Assembly: GCA_029531795.1 (NCBI GenBank)
Contig: JAPEIS010000002.1
Location: forward strand, 310,001-374,000
Length of the DNA stretch: 64,000 nucleotides
DNA from: Sclerotinia nivalis
Lineage: Eukaryota; Ascomycota; Leotiomycetes; Helotiales; Sclerotiniaceae
Direction of reading: 5' to 3'
This document shows positions 22,064-34,747 of this stretch, piece by piece. Made by a program: the position numbers and the translations under genes. Position 1 is the stretch's first letter. The number at the start of each line of letters is the position of its first letter. Below the pieces are notes generated by a model. It saw only the letters and a program-made list of their open reading frames with translations. It was not told where the DNA came from and searched no databases.

Positions 22064-22140
22064 CGTCCGAGGCTCTGTGCGAAGCACAGGCCTCAAATTC
22101 CCAATTGGGACAAAGGACGCCAGGGGAGGAAGGCCCCTGG
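22064..22140 (-). other. hairpin cluster in LINE 3' UTR
   Basis: Three back-to-back foldable units: a stem of 11 pairs with one bulged base and a GAA loop (22069-22094), a CCCAATTGGG palindrome (22100-22109), both enclosed by CGTCC/GGACG (22064-22068, 22115-22119), then a CCAGGGG/CCCCTGG stem (22120-22140). The position next to the element's 3' tail fits an RNA structure read by the LINE reverse transcriptase (inference). Confidence 0.5.
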
Positions 22141-22432
22141 GTTTCTAATTAGCTAATCTAAATTTACTAATATTATATATGCTAAATGCTTCAATAGGGT
22201 TTATATAATTACTATTGTATATTGAATTAATTTTTTAGATGGATATTTCAGTTGTCCTTTATAATATAATTAGATCCTTCGATTCCTGATCTCCTTTTCT
22301 TTGTTATTGCAATCGAGCTTTTTAATGTGATTTTGTTAATATAAAGATTTTTTTTTTTTTTTTTTAGTTTATACAAATTCAATCTTTCCGAACCAAAACC
22401 CAACGCTTTATACAAAGAAAATCCAAAAATAA

Positions 22433-22463
<31 letters not shown>

Positions 22464-22819
22464 TCAAAGCAATCCTTCAATCAATAAATTGTATAGGGAA
22501 TCGAGGATATATATCCTAATAGAACCTTATAGATTTAAACCAAATTACTAATTTCGCTACTCCTTTTATACTTCCCAAAAGATAAGGGATAGCTTCAGAT
22601 GGTAGTAACTTTGAAAGGGTTTTTTGAGCATTTCCAATTTTACAAAAGTAAAAATGAAAAGGGGATTTTCTTTTCCTATATAAATATAGCATATAAGCAT
22701 TTTCGTGATTGAGGCGATCGTGATACACTATGAAATCGCTATATTGAGATCTAGCTACTAGGATATATTTTAGTATTGTTTGATCAAAAGAAAACATAAT
22801 CGATTTGTTATTATAAATT

Positions 22820-25800
22820 ATAAAAAGATTATTATAGCTTTGTGGTGCTGTGATTGTTCATAATTTAGCTTTTGCTGATTTAGCATTCGTTTTAGCGATT
22901 CTTTTCAAGGAGGCGAGAGTACAGATAGGATCAGATGGGAATAGGAATACTGCTCCCTCTTTAGCTGCTTTATCCACTGCTTCGTTTCCGGGGATATCTA
23001 GGTGCCCAAGAACCCATCGAATTCGAATTGAACCAGGGCGAGTATATAGTAAGCAGGGCCTGAAAGGCCAAACTGTAATTAGTTCGCAGAATTCTTCAAA
23101 TATAGATTAAGAGGATCCAATGGAATGAAAACCTAATTGTATAGCAACCTTTAGGTTATCTAAGAAAACCTAGAGGTTTGTAACGAATCTAGTTGAGGGT
23201 AATTGTATTACTGTTTAAGTACCTTTCAAAACTGCAGTTATTTCGGTATCGAAGATTTCAGTATTACAACTTAATAAAAAAGCCTATCGATCCATTTACA
23301 GATTGTATTGATAAATCATTGATCCATTTTTTGTAGCACTATCCAAAACTTCGCTTTTCGAATTATTAAAGAAGACTTGTAAATCACTTTTTGGAATCGT
23401 AGATATAAACCTTTCGAAATCCTTAACTGTTCGTTCCTTCGAATAACCAAAAGGATCACCGATCCGGATTTCTATAATAATATACGATTCTTTGTTTTTT
23501 CAAAGGGAAAAAACAATTGGATTGATATATTCAGCTTTTGGAAGAGCTAGGATAATTCTTGAGAATCTTGATTCAGTAGTTCTAGCTCCAGTTTTGGCTA
23601 GGATATTTTTGGTTCGAATTCGAAGGGGATGTTTAGGATCTAGTCGAGCTGTTCGGATAGCGAAGTTCTGGGATATCAAATTTAGTTCAATCTTAGGAGG
23701 CATCAGATTTGATTCCTTATATAAAGCAGCAGTATTAATTGTACAGAATACAGAGAGGATTGTTCGAGTGCTAGCTAATACAATTTTATTCAAAAGCTTC
23801 AAATTATCACCGAGGCAACAGACAGGACAACAGGAATCACTTTTATTAATAAGACGTAGCTCGAAGAGCTACGTTTCTACAGAAGGAACGTTTCCTTTAA
23901 ATACATTTGTGTGTGCTAGGGCTCCGAGCCCTAGCGCTCTTACAGGGTACGATCACCGAGCGTGCCCCGCTCGGTGCTGGATCGGACAGGTGGAGCCTAC
24001 TAAAGGGGCCGGTCCAGTGGCCCGGCCCTGGCCCCGTGACACAAATGTTCATCTATTTGATTCGAGATTGTGAAGTTTAGGCCTCGTTTCTTAGTTCGGT
24101 CAGGCCATCAGGTTTCGGTTACAAAGTAGTATTTCTTCAGAATATAGATTGTAATCGTTCTTTGAAGCAAAATTGATAGGATACCTCAGATTATCCTTTC
24201 AAGCGAATATAATACATTCGCAATTGTGAGAGTTTTAGTTGAAAGGATCTGGATATGAAATTTAAAACTCAGTTTCCTATCAAAGTAAATCCTCAATTAT
24301 CTTAATAAGTCTGGTTTCTCCATTATTGAAAGATTTTCTGTATAGATAATAAGGCTTTCGATACCTTTCCTGGAATTTTTGAAAAAGTAAATCAATTCAG
24401 ACTTTATAGGATCAAAAATGATCCTTTTAGATTTGCTCCAATCCAAAGCTTTCAGCATTTCGGATTGTAATTAATCACAATTAGATTGTAAACTTGAAGA
24501 AAAAGCTACTAATACAATATCGTTTGTATATCCAAATCTTCGAATAGGATTGCCTAATCAAAACAAAGAGGCTATATAAAGCATAAAAAGGATAAGCGAA
24601 ATTGGAAAGTTTTATAACAAACTACATTCAATACTAATATTGGGCCCTGTTTCGCCATCAAGCCGAATACAAATTGTTCGATTTGTAGAGAACGATTGTA
24701 TCCATCGAACTAGGTTATCAAACCATCCTTGTTCCCTAAATCGGCGAACCAAACATCCTGGGAGAATAGTATTAAAAGCATTTTTGATATTTATAATTAA
24801 TAAGATAACTTTAGAATCTGAATTCAAAGCCATTTCCAAATCATATGTAAAACAAATTATAAGATCGACTAATGAACACAAAGGAAGCACTCCGAACTGT
24901 TGTTTGGCTAATACTTTGAGGATTATAACAATCCAAAACATCTTCTTTGCAATCAAACATTCGAGATTTTTTTCTAATACTGAAAGCAGGGCTATTGGTT
25001 TATAGGATCTAAGATTTGTACAATCTGATTTGTTCGGTTTCGGAACGATAGCTATAATCGCTAATCGGAAGCATTTAGGGTGATAACCTATTTCGAGGCA
25101 TTTTTGAAAGAATTATAAAATATATAATTCGATCAGTAACCATACTAATTGTAGGATCTTGGTAGGGATCTCGTCTATTCCTGAAGCTGTATTACCCATA
25201 TGAAGGATAGCAGTTTGAATATCCTGAATTGTAATAACAGGAAAGGCAATTGAACGAATGGAAGTTGAAAACGATTCAAATAGGATATCGTTAATTTCAA
25301 TTATATTAATCAGTAGATTATTGATGAATAGATCTCTTTTAGTTTGAATTATTGTAGTAAGAGAATGATTTAAAGGATTTATTAAAGGAGGAGTTCGATA
25401 TATTCTAATTAATTGATATTATTTTATTATTTTAAAGATATCTTTTATTTCCTTAATTGAATCAAACTTAGAAAACCAGAATTCCTTTTTCGTTTTTTTG
25501 ATAACTTTTCGAAGATTTTGTTTTGATTTTGAAAAGTTGTTCGTTCGGTTTTCTTGAACAGCTGTCCGGCAGGTCTCGTTCCATTATGGTTGATCTGTAT
25601 TTCGGCCGAATGATCTTTAAGCTGATCCTATATATACTGATTGTAGAGTTTGAGTGATATTTAAAGTTAATTTATCAAAATCTATGGTTGTATTCAAAGC
25701 TAGTAGATTTAGATTCAATAGATTCTTTATTAATAAAATAGAAAAGAGTTTTTTATTTAATATATTGATTCGGAGTCTTTGGATCGGATCCTAAAATCTT

Positions 25801-26290
25801 GTATTCTAATTCAAAGTTGTTAATAAGAATCAATAATTGGAAATTGTATTCAAATATAGTACAAAAGTTGTATTGACTGTATATGATCCTGAAAGAAAAA
25901 CTAGATCGAGAATGTTATCTAAATTGTAAGTAGGTTCATCAATTGTAGAAAGAAAATTGAAAGAATTTGTATCTAGTTAAATTGTAAAAGATTCTGTAGA
26001 ATTTGAATATAAAGAACAAAAGGAATTCTATTTCGAATAATAAAAATTTAGATCCTTTACAAGAAGTATAGAATTTAAAATATTCAAAAATAAATCAAAG
26101 AGAGTTTGTATTATTTGGTTTTCATTTGTATAACCTTTAGGAGTATTATAAATATTAATGATTGTAAGAATAGAATTAGTTAAAGATTGAATTTGTAAAA
26201 ATAATAAATTTCGAAAGGATACAGGCTGGAATTGATTAGCTCGAATATCTGTATTTTTTCGGGTATAAGACATTATACAAGATCAAGTTT
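22820..26290 (-). pseudogene. LINE ORF2 relic: endonuclease, reverse transcriptase, RNase H
   Basis: Coding remnant of the LINE polyprotein, read right to left. An endonuclease piece (26273-26028) contains ILTIINIYNTPKG and a degraded DLNF. The reverse transcriptase block (24956-24612) contains LAKQQFGVLP, INIKNAFNTI and LVRRFREQGW. A linker (24130-24050 and 23804-23500) contains WPDRTK and ISNQIDEHL, then KLLNKIVLAS on the other side of the solo LTR. The RNase H end near 23060-22860 contains IRWVLGHLDIPGNEAVDKAAKEGA-like sequence. Multiple stops, and Gln or Trp codons turned into TAA/TAG/TGA, make it non-functional. Confidence 0.8.
23805..24041. mobile_element. solo LTR inserted in LINE ORF2
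   Basis: A 237-bp segment with inverted ends TATCAC...GTGACA (ancestrally TGTCAC...GTGACA), flanked by the exact 5-bp duplication CAAAT (23800-23804 and 24042-24046). It interrupts the LINE frame exactly between the conserved EHL and KLLNK residues, so the empty site can be read. It is visibly GC-richer than the surrounding RIP-damaged DNA. Internally it folds into a series of perfect short hairpins: 23854-23874 (9 bp, GAA loop), 23883-23897, 23915-23935 (CCG loop), 23954-23976 (8 bp) and 24005-24035. Its source family differs from the full-length Gypsy nearby. Confidence 0.78.
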
Positions 26291-27585
26291 CCCAATTATC
26301 GAATGGTATGAAAGTTTTATAAACAGGATAGGATTTAGTAATTCAGTGTGAGATATCTGAGAATATATAAAATTCTTAAATTAGAATTATATTAATATAA
26401 GAATCATTGATTAAAGAAAATGCTAATTTGTATAAAGTAACATTTTTGGTTATATTAATTTGTAAAATAATCAATGGTTTAGAAGATAATCTAAGATTAT
26501 ATATTAAAAGGAATCGAAAAAAAAGAAACTTTTAATGTAATGAAACGATTAGAAAAATTAGAAGGGGGTGGTATCAATGAAGATAGTATTAAAGGAATTC
26601 GGATTGAAATTGAAGGAGTAATAGGTTTCTCTATAGGGGAATCGGCTTTTGGGGTTCGAAAGCATTTTGTATTAGCACAAGCTCTAGCCCTAGCTTCTTT
26701 TGAGGTTTTCTGGATAGCTTGTTTTTCCGATTTGCTTTTGGGGCCTTTGTTAGTAAGACGAAGGGGGCAATGTAGATCGTCTACAGGATAAAGGCCTCTA
26801 CAATGTAGGCACCTCGTTGGGCAAGTATGGGTTGTATTGTATCGGGTTGAATGATTCTTTTCTGTATGTTCGATTGTACTACAGATTCGGCATCTTTCTA
26901 AACGAGAGCAAACTCGAGTATTGTACTATTGAAAGTATCAAATACATTGGATTATCTTGGGTTTGAAGATGATTTGAGAAATATTAATTGTAATTCCTAG
27001 AATCCGAAGATTCTTGAGAAAGACTATATATTACAAAATTAGAAAACTCAAAAACCAAATAGAATTATATAATCCGGATTCTTTGCTTTGTATAGATTTA
27101 ATTACTTAGATCGTTTATTATCCTATATTATCGTTGATAGTGTCGAGTATAGTTTCCGATTCGATTAGGACGATGATCAATTATTATGAATTTCCTAAAG
27201 TTATAATAGTTCGTAGAATATAATTCAATCGATATATAATCTATAATTGTTGTCGTTCGATTTTGCAGATTTCGAATACTTTTTCGATTATATTTGAAAG
27301 GTTTTCTAAAACTGTTAAGTTCGCTAAAGAATTCGTATATAGTACAAACCCAGTATTTATTGTTTGAACTTCTTTTAGAAGTTTAGCATCGTTTTCTAAT
27401 TGTCCTTTCAATATACTAAGTATAGCAAAGGAACCAGTTTTTCGAATTGGATGGTCGAGTTTAATTCGAACAAAAAGGCGAGTATCAGTTTTGTATAAGA
27501 TTTGAGATTGAGTTTTGAATTGAGATCCGATTCGGTTCCCAGTTTTTGGATTTGTAGGTTGTATAATTAATAGTAAAAAAGTTGT

Positions 27586-27840
27586 TGTGACGATCCTGTT
27601 ATTCTATTATACCATAAATGCCTTAGGCCATTCTTTCGGCTTTTGGTCCCCTCCGAAGGGACCAAAATGCCTCAGGTTATTATTTCATTTATTTTACCCT
27701 GTATTCACTTAAAGCTTTGGTCTTCTCCGAGGGGATTATAAAAGGCTCAACTCTATTATATTTGGTATAATAATTTGTTATTCTTTAGTATAGATTAATT
27801 GATTCATTTTATTATATTTTGGATTAAGATTATCGTTATA
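27586..27840 (+). repeat. Gypsy 5' LTR
   Basis: 255 bp, collinear with 34748-35002. It contains a 10-bp-arm hairpin (TTTTGGTCCC at 27641-27650, GGGACCAAAA at 27658-27667), a second weaker hairpin near 27718-27734 and a TATA box at 27737-27744. The last bases read TA where the 3' copy has CA. Confidence 0.9.
27737..27744 (+). promoter_or_regulatory. TATA box in Gypsy 5' LTR
   Basis: TATAAAAG at LTR position 152; the 3' LTR has the same motif at the same offset (34899-34906). It sits directly after the second LTR hairpin. Confidence 0.6.
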
Positions 27841-28049
27841 TTATAATAAACTCATTAGTACTTTTGAGAAGGACAGAATATCCTTTGGGAAGGCTATAAT
27901 ATCCCCTAAGAAAGCCAGAATATCTAGCTAGTTATATTTATCGAGGTTATTGAACTAATGAAACTCTTTATATATATCCAACTAACCTTTTCGAATTTTC
28001 ATCGATATCATTGTTATATTTACCTGTTCGAGAAAACCCTGTATATCTT

Positions 28050-29314
28050 TACTTATTACTACTGAATCCGTTGCAACGGAATTACAAGCTCAAATCGAAC
28101 AAATTAGACAAAAGGAAGATCCTGGATTTGATACAAGAGTCGACGAAACAGTAGCTATAAGTCTGTTTTTGTATCTACCAATTCGAAAAGAATTAGTTCC
28201 TTTTGTAGCCGGAACAACAAATCTTCAAAGCCTATAAAAAGAAAACCACGAAATCCAAGTTCAAAATTAAGTTATATTAGAACAATTGGATCAGATTCAT
28301 TTCGCTTTAGTTAGTTTTTTACAAGAAAGATCTTTTGATATAAACGATAACAAACCTTCTTTTCGTTCTCGAATATAACAATAGCATTCTCGATAGATTG
28401 AAGATCCCGATATTGTTATATTTAACAAAAAAGGTCTTATAATAGAAAAAAGATCAATATCTATAGTATCTTTTTATAGAAGATTCAATACAAGAATGAA
28501 AGACTCTAAACCCCTTAGCAATAGAGTCAACCTTTCCTTCGAATCATAGAGATTCTTTGCAGAAGGAAAACTCTTGGATAATGCAGATCACTATCTGAAC
28601 AAGAGTACGAAAGTTCGCACTATTTTCCGATGGACTATTGGTGATGCATAATAGCATCTAAAGCTGAAAATGATTCGAAAGGAGTTTGCTATATACCAAA
28701 GCATTTTGGATTATCTTGGTTTTATTTACCTTGCATTTAATCGATAGGAATTGGTTATAAACGAATTTCGATTTCTACGAATGGGAATTATAACTTTCTA
28801 TCAATTTTATATGCAATTCTTAGAATTTGCAATAAAAGTCGATTAACTAGAAGATTTCTTTCGAAGAGAATTCATTTCGAAGCTTTTCTTCTTGTTGAAA
28901 GTTGTGATAATAGTTATTATGGATCTTTACCCCGATTTCCAGGGTTATATAAATCATTTAACGAATGTAAATACAAGGATGTATATTGTGAATCAGAAAT
29001 ATATTACAATGATTAGGAATCTTGGTCGAAAAGCTCCCTTGCTTGATAATTGCGCTAGGAGTTCTATCCCCTTGTATAACAATGCCAAATCAGAACGTAT
29101 GGAAAGGGAAAAATCGGCTACCCCTAGTTTCATACCGAATTTCAAGTCTCATTCTTTTGCCTCATCCTTTACTTGCTTCAAATGCAAAACCCTTAATTGG
29201 ATTAAGGATTATATTTGTCCCTTTAACATTCATAAAATTGATACAGCCTCCGAAGATAAAGAAACCCTTTCGGAATTTCCTGATTCCGATTTATATGAAT
29301 CGGGAAAGGATTAG
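28050..29314 (+). pseudogene. Gypsy gag relic
   Basis: Degraded capsid region of the Gypsy element. Coding-like fragments begin after about 28050 (ATELQAQIEQIRQKEDP-like). The longest open part, 28892-29314, ends with a damaged zinc knuckle reading CFKCKTLNWIKDYIC in place of the usual CCHC box. Stops are frequent. Confidence 0.6.
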
Positions 29315-29448
29315 TCCTTGGGAAAGTCTTCTCTTAAGGTTATCAATATGATCTCAAATATATTGATTTTCGGAGTTTTATAGGTAGCGATAGCTTTCTA
29401 TTTTTTTGTCATCTTTTAGTTTATGGTTTCTAAATCCGGTTTTCTGTA

Positions 29449-32400
29449 TTGATGGATACTGGTGCGTTTGCTTATTTGTTTATTAACACTCGTTTTGTAT
29501 ATCAATTTTCTCGATGTACTAGCATCCCTATCACTCCTTTGAACAATCCTATCCCTGTTCAAGGATACGATGGTCGGCAAGATGTTGCTGTTATTCATTC
29601 TATCCGTTTAATATTCCGATTGGACGGTAAAACTTTCCTTCAAGTCTTTTTTTTATTAATTGATATAAAAAGGGATATCATTATTGGAGATTTATGATTC
29701 AAAGTTTATAATGTAATATCTAGATTTTTCAATTATCAATTAATATAATCAAAGGATTTATTATTAATCCTATGCTTTTCAAGGAATATAATCATCTCTA
29801 GAAAATCTCTTTCAGCCCCCAAGCTATTATTTAACCCCGAATTTGAAAAAGATATACGACGATGTGATATTTTTTTCGAAATCGATTATTTAGAATTTTC
29901 TCTTTCTTTAGTTAGATTCACCATTAAGTACGAATGGGATTTACGTACTAGCCTTCAACAAATAGAAAAGGAATTCCAGGAAAGCTCATTTGTCGAACGA
30001 AATTTGCTTCTCTCCGCAGGGATCAAAACTAAGAATTTGCTTTCTTCCGTAAAAACCAAATCAATTAATTGCTTTGCATTTTTAAATGAATTGTTTTCCG
30101 AATATTATCAATTAATCTATCTTTTATAAATCGTTGTTAATATTATTGTGATTTTTGTTGAAGTTTTCAAAATGTATAATCGTTATTGTAATAACACCAT
30201 CTTTTCCACTAGCATTTATGAAATCAATACAGTGTTAGAAAATCGAATACGGAATTCGAATGACGAAGAGCTTCAGGAACTGATCCAAAGAATCCCCCAG
30301 GCTTACTATAAATACCTTGAAATCTTCTTCAAAAAGGAATCAAATAAATTGCTACAATATACCGTATACGATCATAAAATCGAAATTCCCTTCGATATAC
30401 AATTCAGGACTAGCCCGATATACAATATATCTTCGAAAGAATTACTAATTGTAAAAGAATATCTAATAGACAATCTAAATTTTTTTTTTATCAAAGTTAG
30501 CTTCTCTTCCTTTGTTACATTTGTACTCTTCGTTTCCAAGCCAAATAATAGCTTATATTTCTGTATCGATTTTCGATGCTTTAATATGCTTATCAAAAGA
30601 AATAAATACCCTCTGCCCTTAATCGACAAAACACTAGTACACATATCGAAATCGAAAATTTTTACGAAGCTGGATATCCGGCAAACATTCCATCGAATTC
30701 GTATACACCCTGATTCCGAAGATTTAACCATATTCCGAATCCGATACAGAATTTATAAATGTAAAGTTTTACTTTTCGGATTAATTAATGGTTTTATTAT
30801 TTATCAGCGTTATATAAACGATGTTCTTTTTGATCTTTTGGATATAATGTATACAGCTTACCTAAATGATATTCTGATTTACTTTGAAAACGAATCAGAG
30901 TACGAATTGTATATATTACAAATCCTTGATTGTCTCCGAAAAGTTAATTTATAGACCGATATCAATAAATATGAATTCAGTATTAAAAGGACTAAATACT
31001 TTGGTTTTATTATCTCTACAGAAGGAGTGGAGATCGATCTATAGAAAATCGAAGTCATAAAAGAATAGAAAGTCCCTATAAATATTAGAGGAGTATAATC
31101 CTTTCTAGGGTTTTGTAACTTTTATAGACGTTTTATACAAGATTTCGGACGAATCGCTCGTCCTTTGATCAATCTGATCAAAAAGGAAACTCTCTTTATA
31201 TGGGACAACGTTTATACCACTGTTTTCAACCGCTTTAAATAGACTATGCTCCAGACCCCTGTATTGAAGCATTACCAATTATATCTTCAGATTATGATTG
31301 AAATAGATACTTCAGACGATGTTATCAGCAAAATGCTCTCTCAGCTATACAACGACAATCAATAATATCCTATCGCTTTCTTTACCAAAACTATACTTCC
31401 GGCCAAAATGAATTATACCATATTCGATAAAGAAATACTTGCTGTTATCAAGGCCTTTAAAACCTGAAAAGCAGAACTTATAGGTTCTCCTTATTATATT
31501 AAAGTCGTTATCGATTATAAAGCTTTGAAATACTTTATAACCAAGAAAACCTTGAATCAATGACAAACAGAGTGATCTGAAACTTTAGCAAACTTTTGAT
31601 TCGAAATATCATATCGATCGGGAATCAATAATATTGTAGCAGATACCCTTAACTACTATGATCAAGAAATAGAAACATAGGAAACAGTATGTTCTGAATA
31701 TCACATTCAAATTTTACTTCCACCAAAAATTCTTGACAAAAGTATATTGGACGAATTCAGTATGAAGAGAGGAGAGATAACTGCGATCCTAACTATTGAA
31801 ACAAAAGAACTTAACCTTGTAGATCGTATTCTACAAACCAACCGTATATATCCTTTTGTACAACCAGAACGCGATTTGGCTGTTAAACTGAAAAAAGGAT
31901 ATTTCATGTGTAATGGTTTATTACTCCATAAAGACCGATTAGTTGTGCCCGATGTAGATAATCTCTATACTAATCTTATAAAGAAAGCCTATATCCAAAT
32001 CTCTTCAGTTTATCCTGATAAAACCAAAACGAAATTGATCATAAAAAAGCGGTATTTTTGGAAAGGAATAACTGATTATATCGACCAGTATATCGATAAT
32101 TATACCATTTGCCACAATTATCATATCCCGAAAGATCGAACGCCTGGTTTTTTGTATCCTTTGTCTATTCCTGTCCGACCATAGACAGATGTATCAATAG
32201 ACTTTAAATCATTTCCGAAGGATAAGTACAAATACGATAACGTTTTTATAGTTATCGATAAACTATCAAAGCAATCAATATGTATCCCTTGCTATTACAC
32301 TACAATTACCCGGAAAATAGCTTTACTATATCTAAACCACATCTACCATTGAAAAAGCATCCCAACTATTATTACATTTGATAAAAATCCGCAATTCATT

Positions 32401-33420
32401 TCCAACTTCTGGAACGAATTCATATGAATCCTAGGCGTCAAATTAAAACTGTCCACAACCTACCATCCTCAAACAAATGAACAAACCGAAATTATAAATC
32501 AATATCTGAATCAACGATTCCAATCCTATATCAATTATTATCAAAACAATTGATCGGAACTTTTGTGTATGATAGATTATATACAATTCATTATACTCTA
32601 CGAAAGTTTAAGAATATCCTTTTTCGAATTTCAAAACGGATATTCTTCAATTACTTCTTTCGATTGGAATAGACCCTCTTCCAACACCCCTTATACAGTT
32701 ACAGAAAAGTTGAACTACACTAACATACAGACTTTCTCCAAACATATATATAAGACTTGGAAAATAGCTAAAGATATCCTTTCTAAAGTTCAACAAAAGA
32801 AAATAAAGGATATCGATCGCTATCAACAATTTGTCGACTTCCAAGTAGAAGACGAAGTATATATAACTACTAAAAACTTCATTACAGAAAAACCTAACCG
32901 CAAACTCGATCTGCAGATAACCGGATTATACCATATACTCGAAAAAGTCGGCCATTCGTATCGATTGAACCTTCCTGAAAGTATACAAATCCATAAAATC
33001 TTTTCCCCCGATAAACTACAAAAAGCTACAGGAAACCTAATTCCCGGACAACGTATCGAACCTCCTCCATCTATTATAGTAACAGCAAATACGGAATTCG
33101 AAATGCAACAGATCCTAGCATCGAAACTCCTCCACAGATAGATCCGATACAAGGTAAAATGGATAGGATACGATGATGACTCTATATAATATTATTGTTC
33201 CGATGTTATATATGCTCCGCATAAGATACGGAAGTTCCATATTCAATATTCTAAAACTGTAGGACCTCCTAATCATCTTTTTGAATGAATAAGAGTTTGG
33301 GAAAATAGTAACGACGACTACAACGAATTCGCAGATGGTAAACCTATGAATAGAATCACAAAACAGAATTATTTGTCTACTCTCCCTCCCTTCGAAATAA
33401 AAATTGCATCTAAATTATAA
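29449..33420 (+). pseudogene. Gypsy pol relic: protease, RT, RNase H, integrase, chromodomain
   Basis: The protease piece 29449-29697 keeps the catalytic MDTGA. The reverse transcriptase (30148-30954) keeps FTKLDIRQTFHRIRI and LFGLINGF, but the active-site box reads AYLNDILIY, losing a catalytic Asp. RNase H (about 31180-31670) keeps DKEILAVIKAF. Integrase (31747-33140) keeps the zinc-finger H/C pattern (ICHNYHIPKD), DFKSF, FDKNPQF and the TEIINQ Glu. Its Trp codons before TDVSIDF and SELL have become stops. The C-terminus (33090-33270) has a chromodomain-like IRYKVKWIGYDDDS, which in related elements directs insertion to heterochromatin. Confidence 0.85.
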
Positions 33421-33599
33421 TTCACTTCAAAAAATCATTTGTTATTGTTTTTGCTTTTTCTGTTGTTTATTTGCTTACTTTGATTTTTACCTTATTTTTT
33501 CTCTTTTCTTACTATTATTCTATTCAACATACAATAACTATATTTCCATCAAACCGATTCAACTCATTGAAAAATATCTTTTTCATTATAAATTTTCTA

Positions 33600-34715
33600 G
33601 GAAGTCTATTCAGTTCGCTTCGAAGAGCTGCTGCGGTTTCGTTCTCAAACAATCCCGCCGACGATCGCTCCTCTCCTTCCGCCTCTTCCTCTTCGAGGCT
33701 TGCTACACTTCCTCTTGTGGTGGAAAATGATGGCCGCTCTTCTTCTGAGCGAGATAAGAGCTCCCAAATAATCGCATCTCCGAATGGCGAAGAAATACAT
33801 TTCTTCAATATCATCGATTTTATCGAAAATCACCTAGATATGCCTATCGTCGATGTAGTACAAATGGTCGATATGGCTAAAACACAAGCTGTACAAATTA
33901 ACATTGGTCTCGAAGATTTTGTTTATCGCCTCAACGTATTCGAAAGAATAAGACAATTTTATAAACAGTTGAATATGACGAAGGAGGATACGAACGAAAA
34001 GTATACGAAATTCGTCGAAATGGCCGATAGAGGTAAACATGCGAGGCTCGATATCGAACTCTCGCAGAAAAGACTAACTATCTACATTTAAGGCAAAATA
34101 TTAGCTTTAAAGCTATTTATTAAGGCTTATCCAAAATGACAAACGAATGCTACTCTCGCATCCAAACTCGTTCACATCGTAATCACAGCGACCAGCGGTA
34201 TTAATGTATACCGAGCTCTGAATACTGTTATCATCGAGCGTTTTCAGCAATACGATCACGAAGATAAGAGCAATAGAAATCGAATTCCGGAATCCGCTAC
34301 GATTAACATGAAGCATACACAGACATTCGTTAATTCCAAAAATGATATCCTTTACCCCTTCTATACCCTTTCCTTTATGAAAAATAAAGGACTTACCATA
34401 CTACCTTATAACCTTCTCGGAAAATACAAAGAAAAAGAAATTGATACTACATCAGATCGATTCGACAATGAACCTCTTCGTTATTGCGATATTACTACAT
34501 TGAATATAGTATTCGATATACCGAATCATACACATAAAACCAGACAATCCGCGAAAACCCCTTCAACTCCGATAAAAAAGGCCTTCGCAAAACCTATCGA
34601 AATCGAAACCGACGACGACGATTCTATCCCTAATATACCACAAAAGAAAAGAAAAGCTGTATTGGTAAAACAAAAATCTGTTTCGTCGATACGAAAAGTT
34701 AGGAGGAAGGTTTAA
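33600..34715 (+). pseudogene. extra ORF between integrase and 3' LTR of Gypsy element
   Basis: A sense-strand frame follows pol and runs to 34715, just before the polypurine tract. It is interrupted only by TAA at 34089-34091 and TGA at about 34137, in the same frame. The encoded protein has a Ser/Asp-rich start, a helical middle (FFNIIDFIENHLDMPIVDV, NVFERIRQFYKQLNMTKED) and a basic C-terminus (KKRKAVLVKQKS, IRKVRRKV) like a nuclear localisation signal. I recognise no family. It is much less damaged than pol, and the 33630-33760 stretch is GC-richer than its surroundings. Envelope, regulatory or captured host function are all possible. Confidence 0.55.
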
Positions 34716-34747
34716 GGGCAAGTCTGTTTTCTTTAAAGAAGGGGTGA

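Noticed and set aside
22345..22365. T-run as LINE poly(A) tail
   Set aside because: The exact 13-bp target duplication places the LINE 3' end further left, after the (GT)n tract, so this run is internal.
23492..24073. 193-codon plus-strand ORF
   Set aside because: Antisense to the LINE and runs through the solo LTR; the minus strand carries the recognisable RNase H and linker residues.
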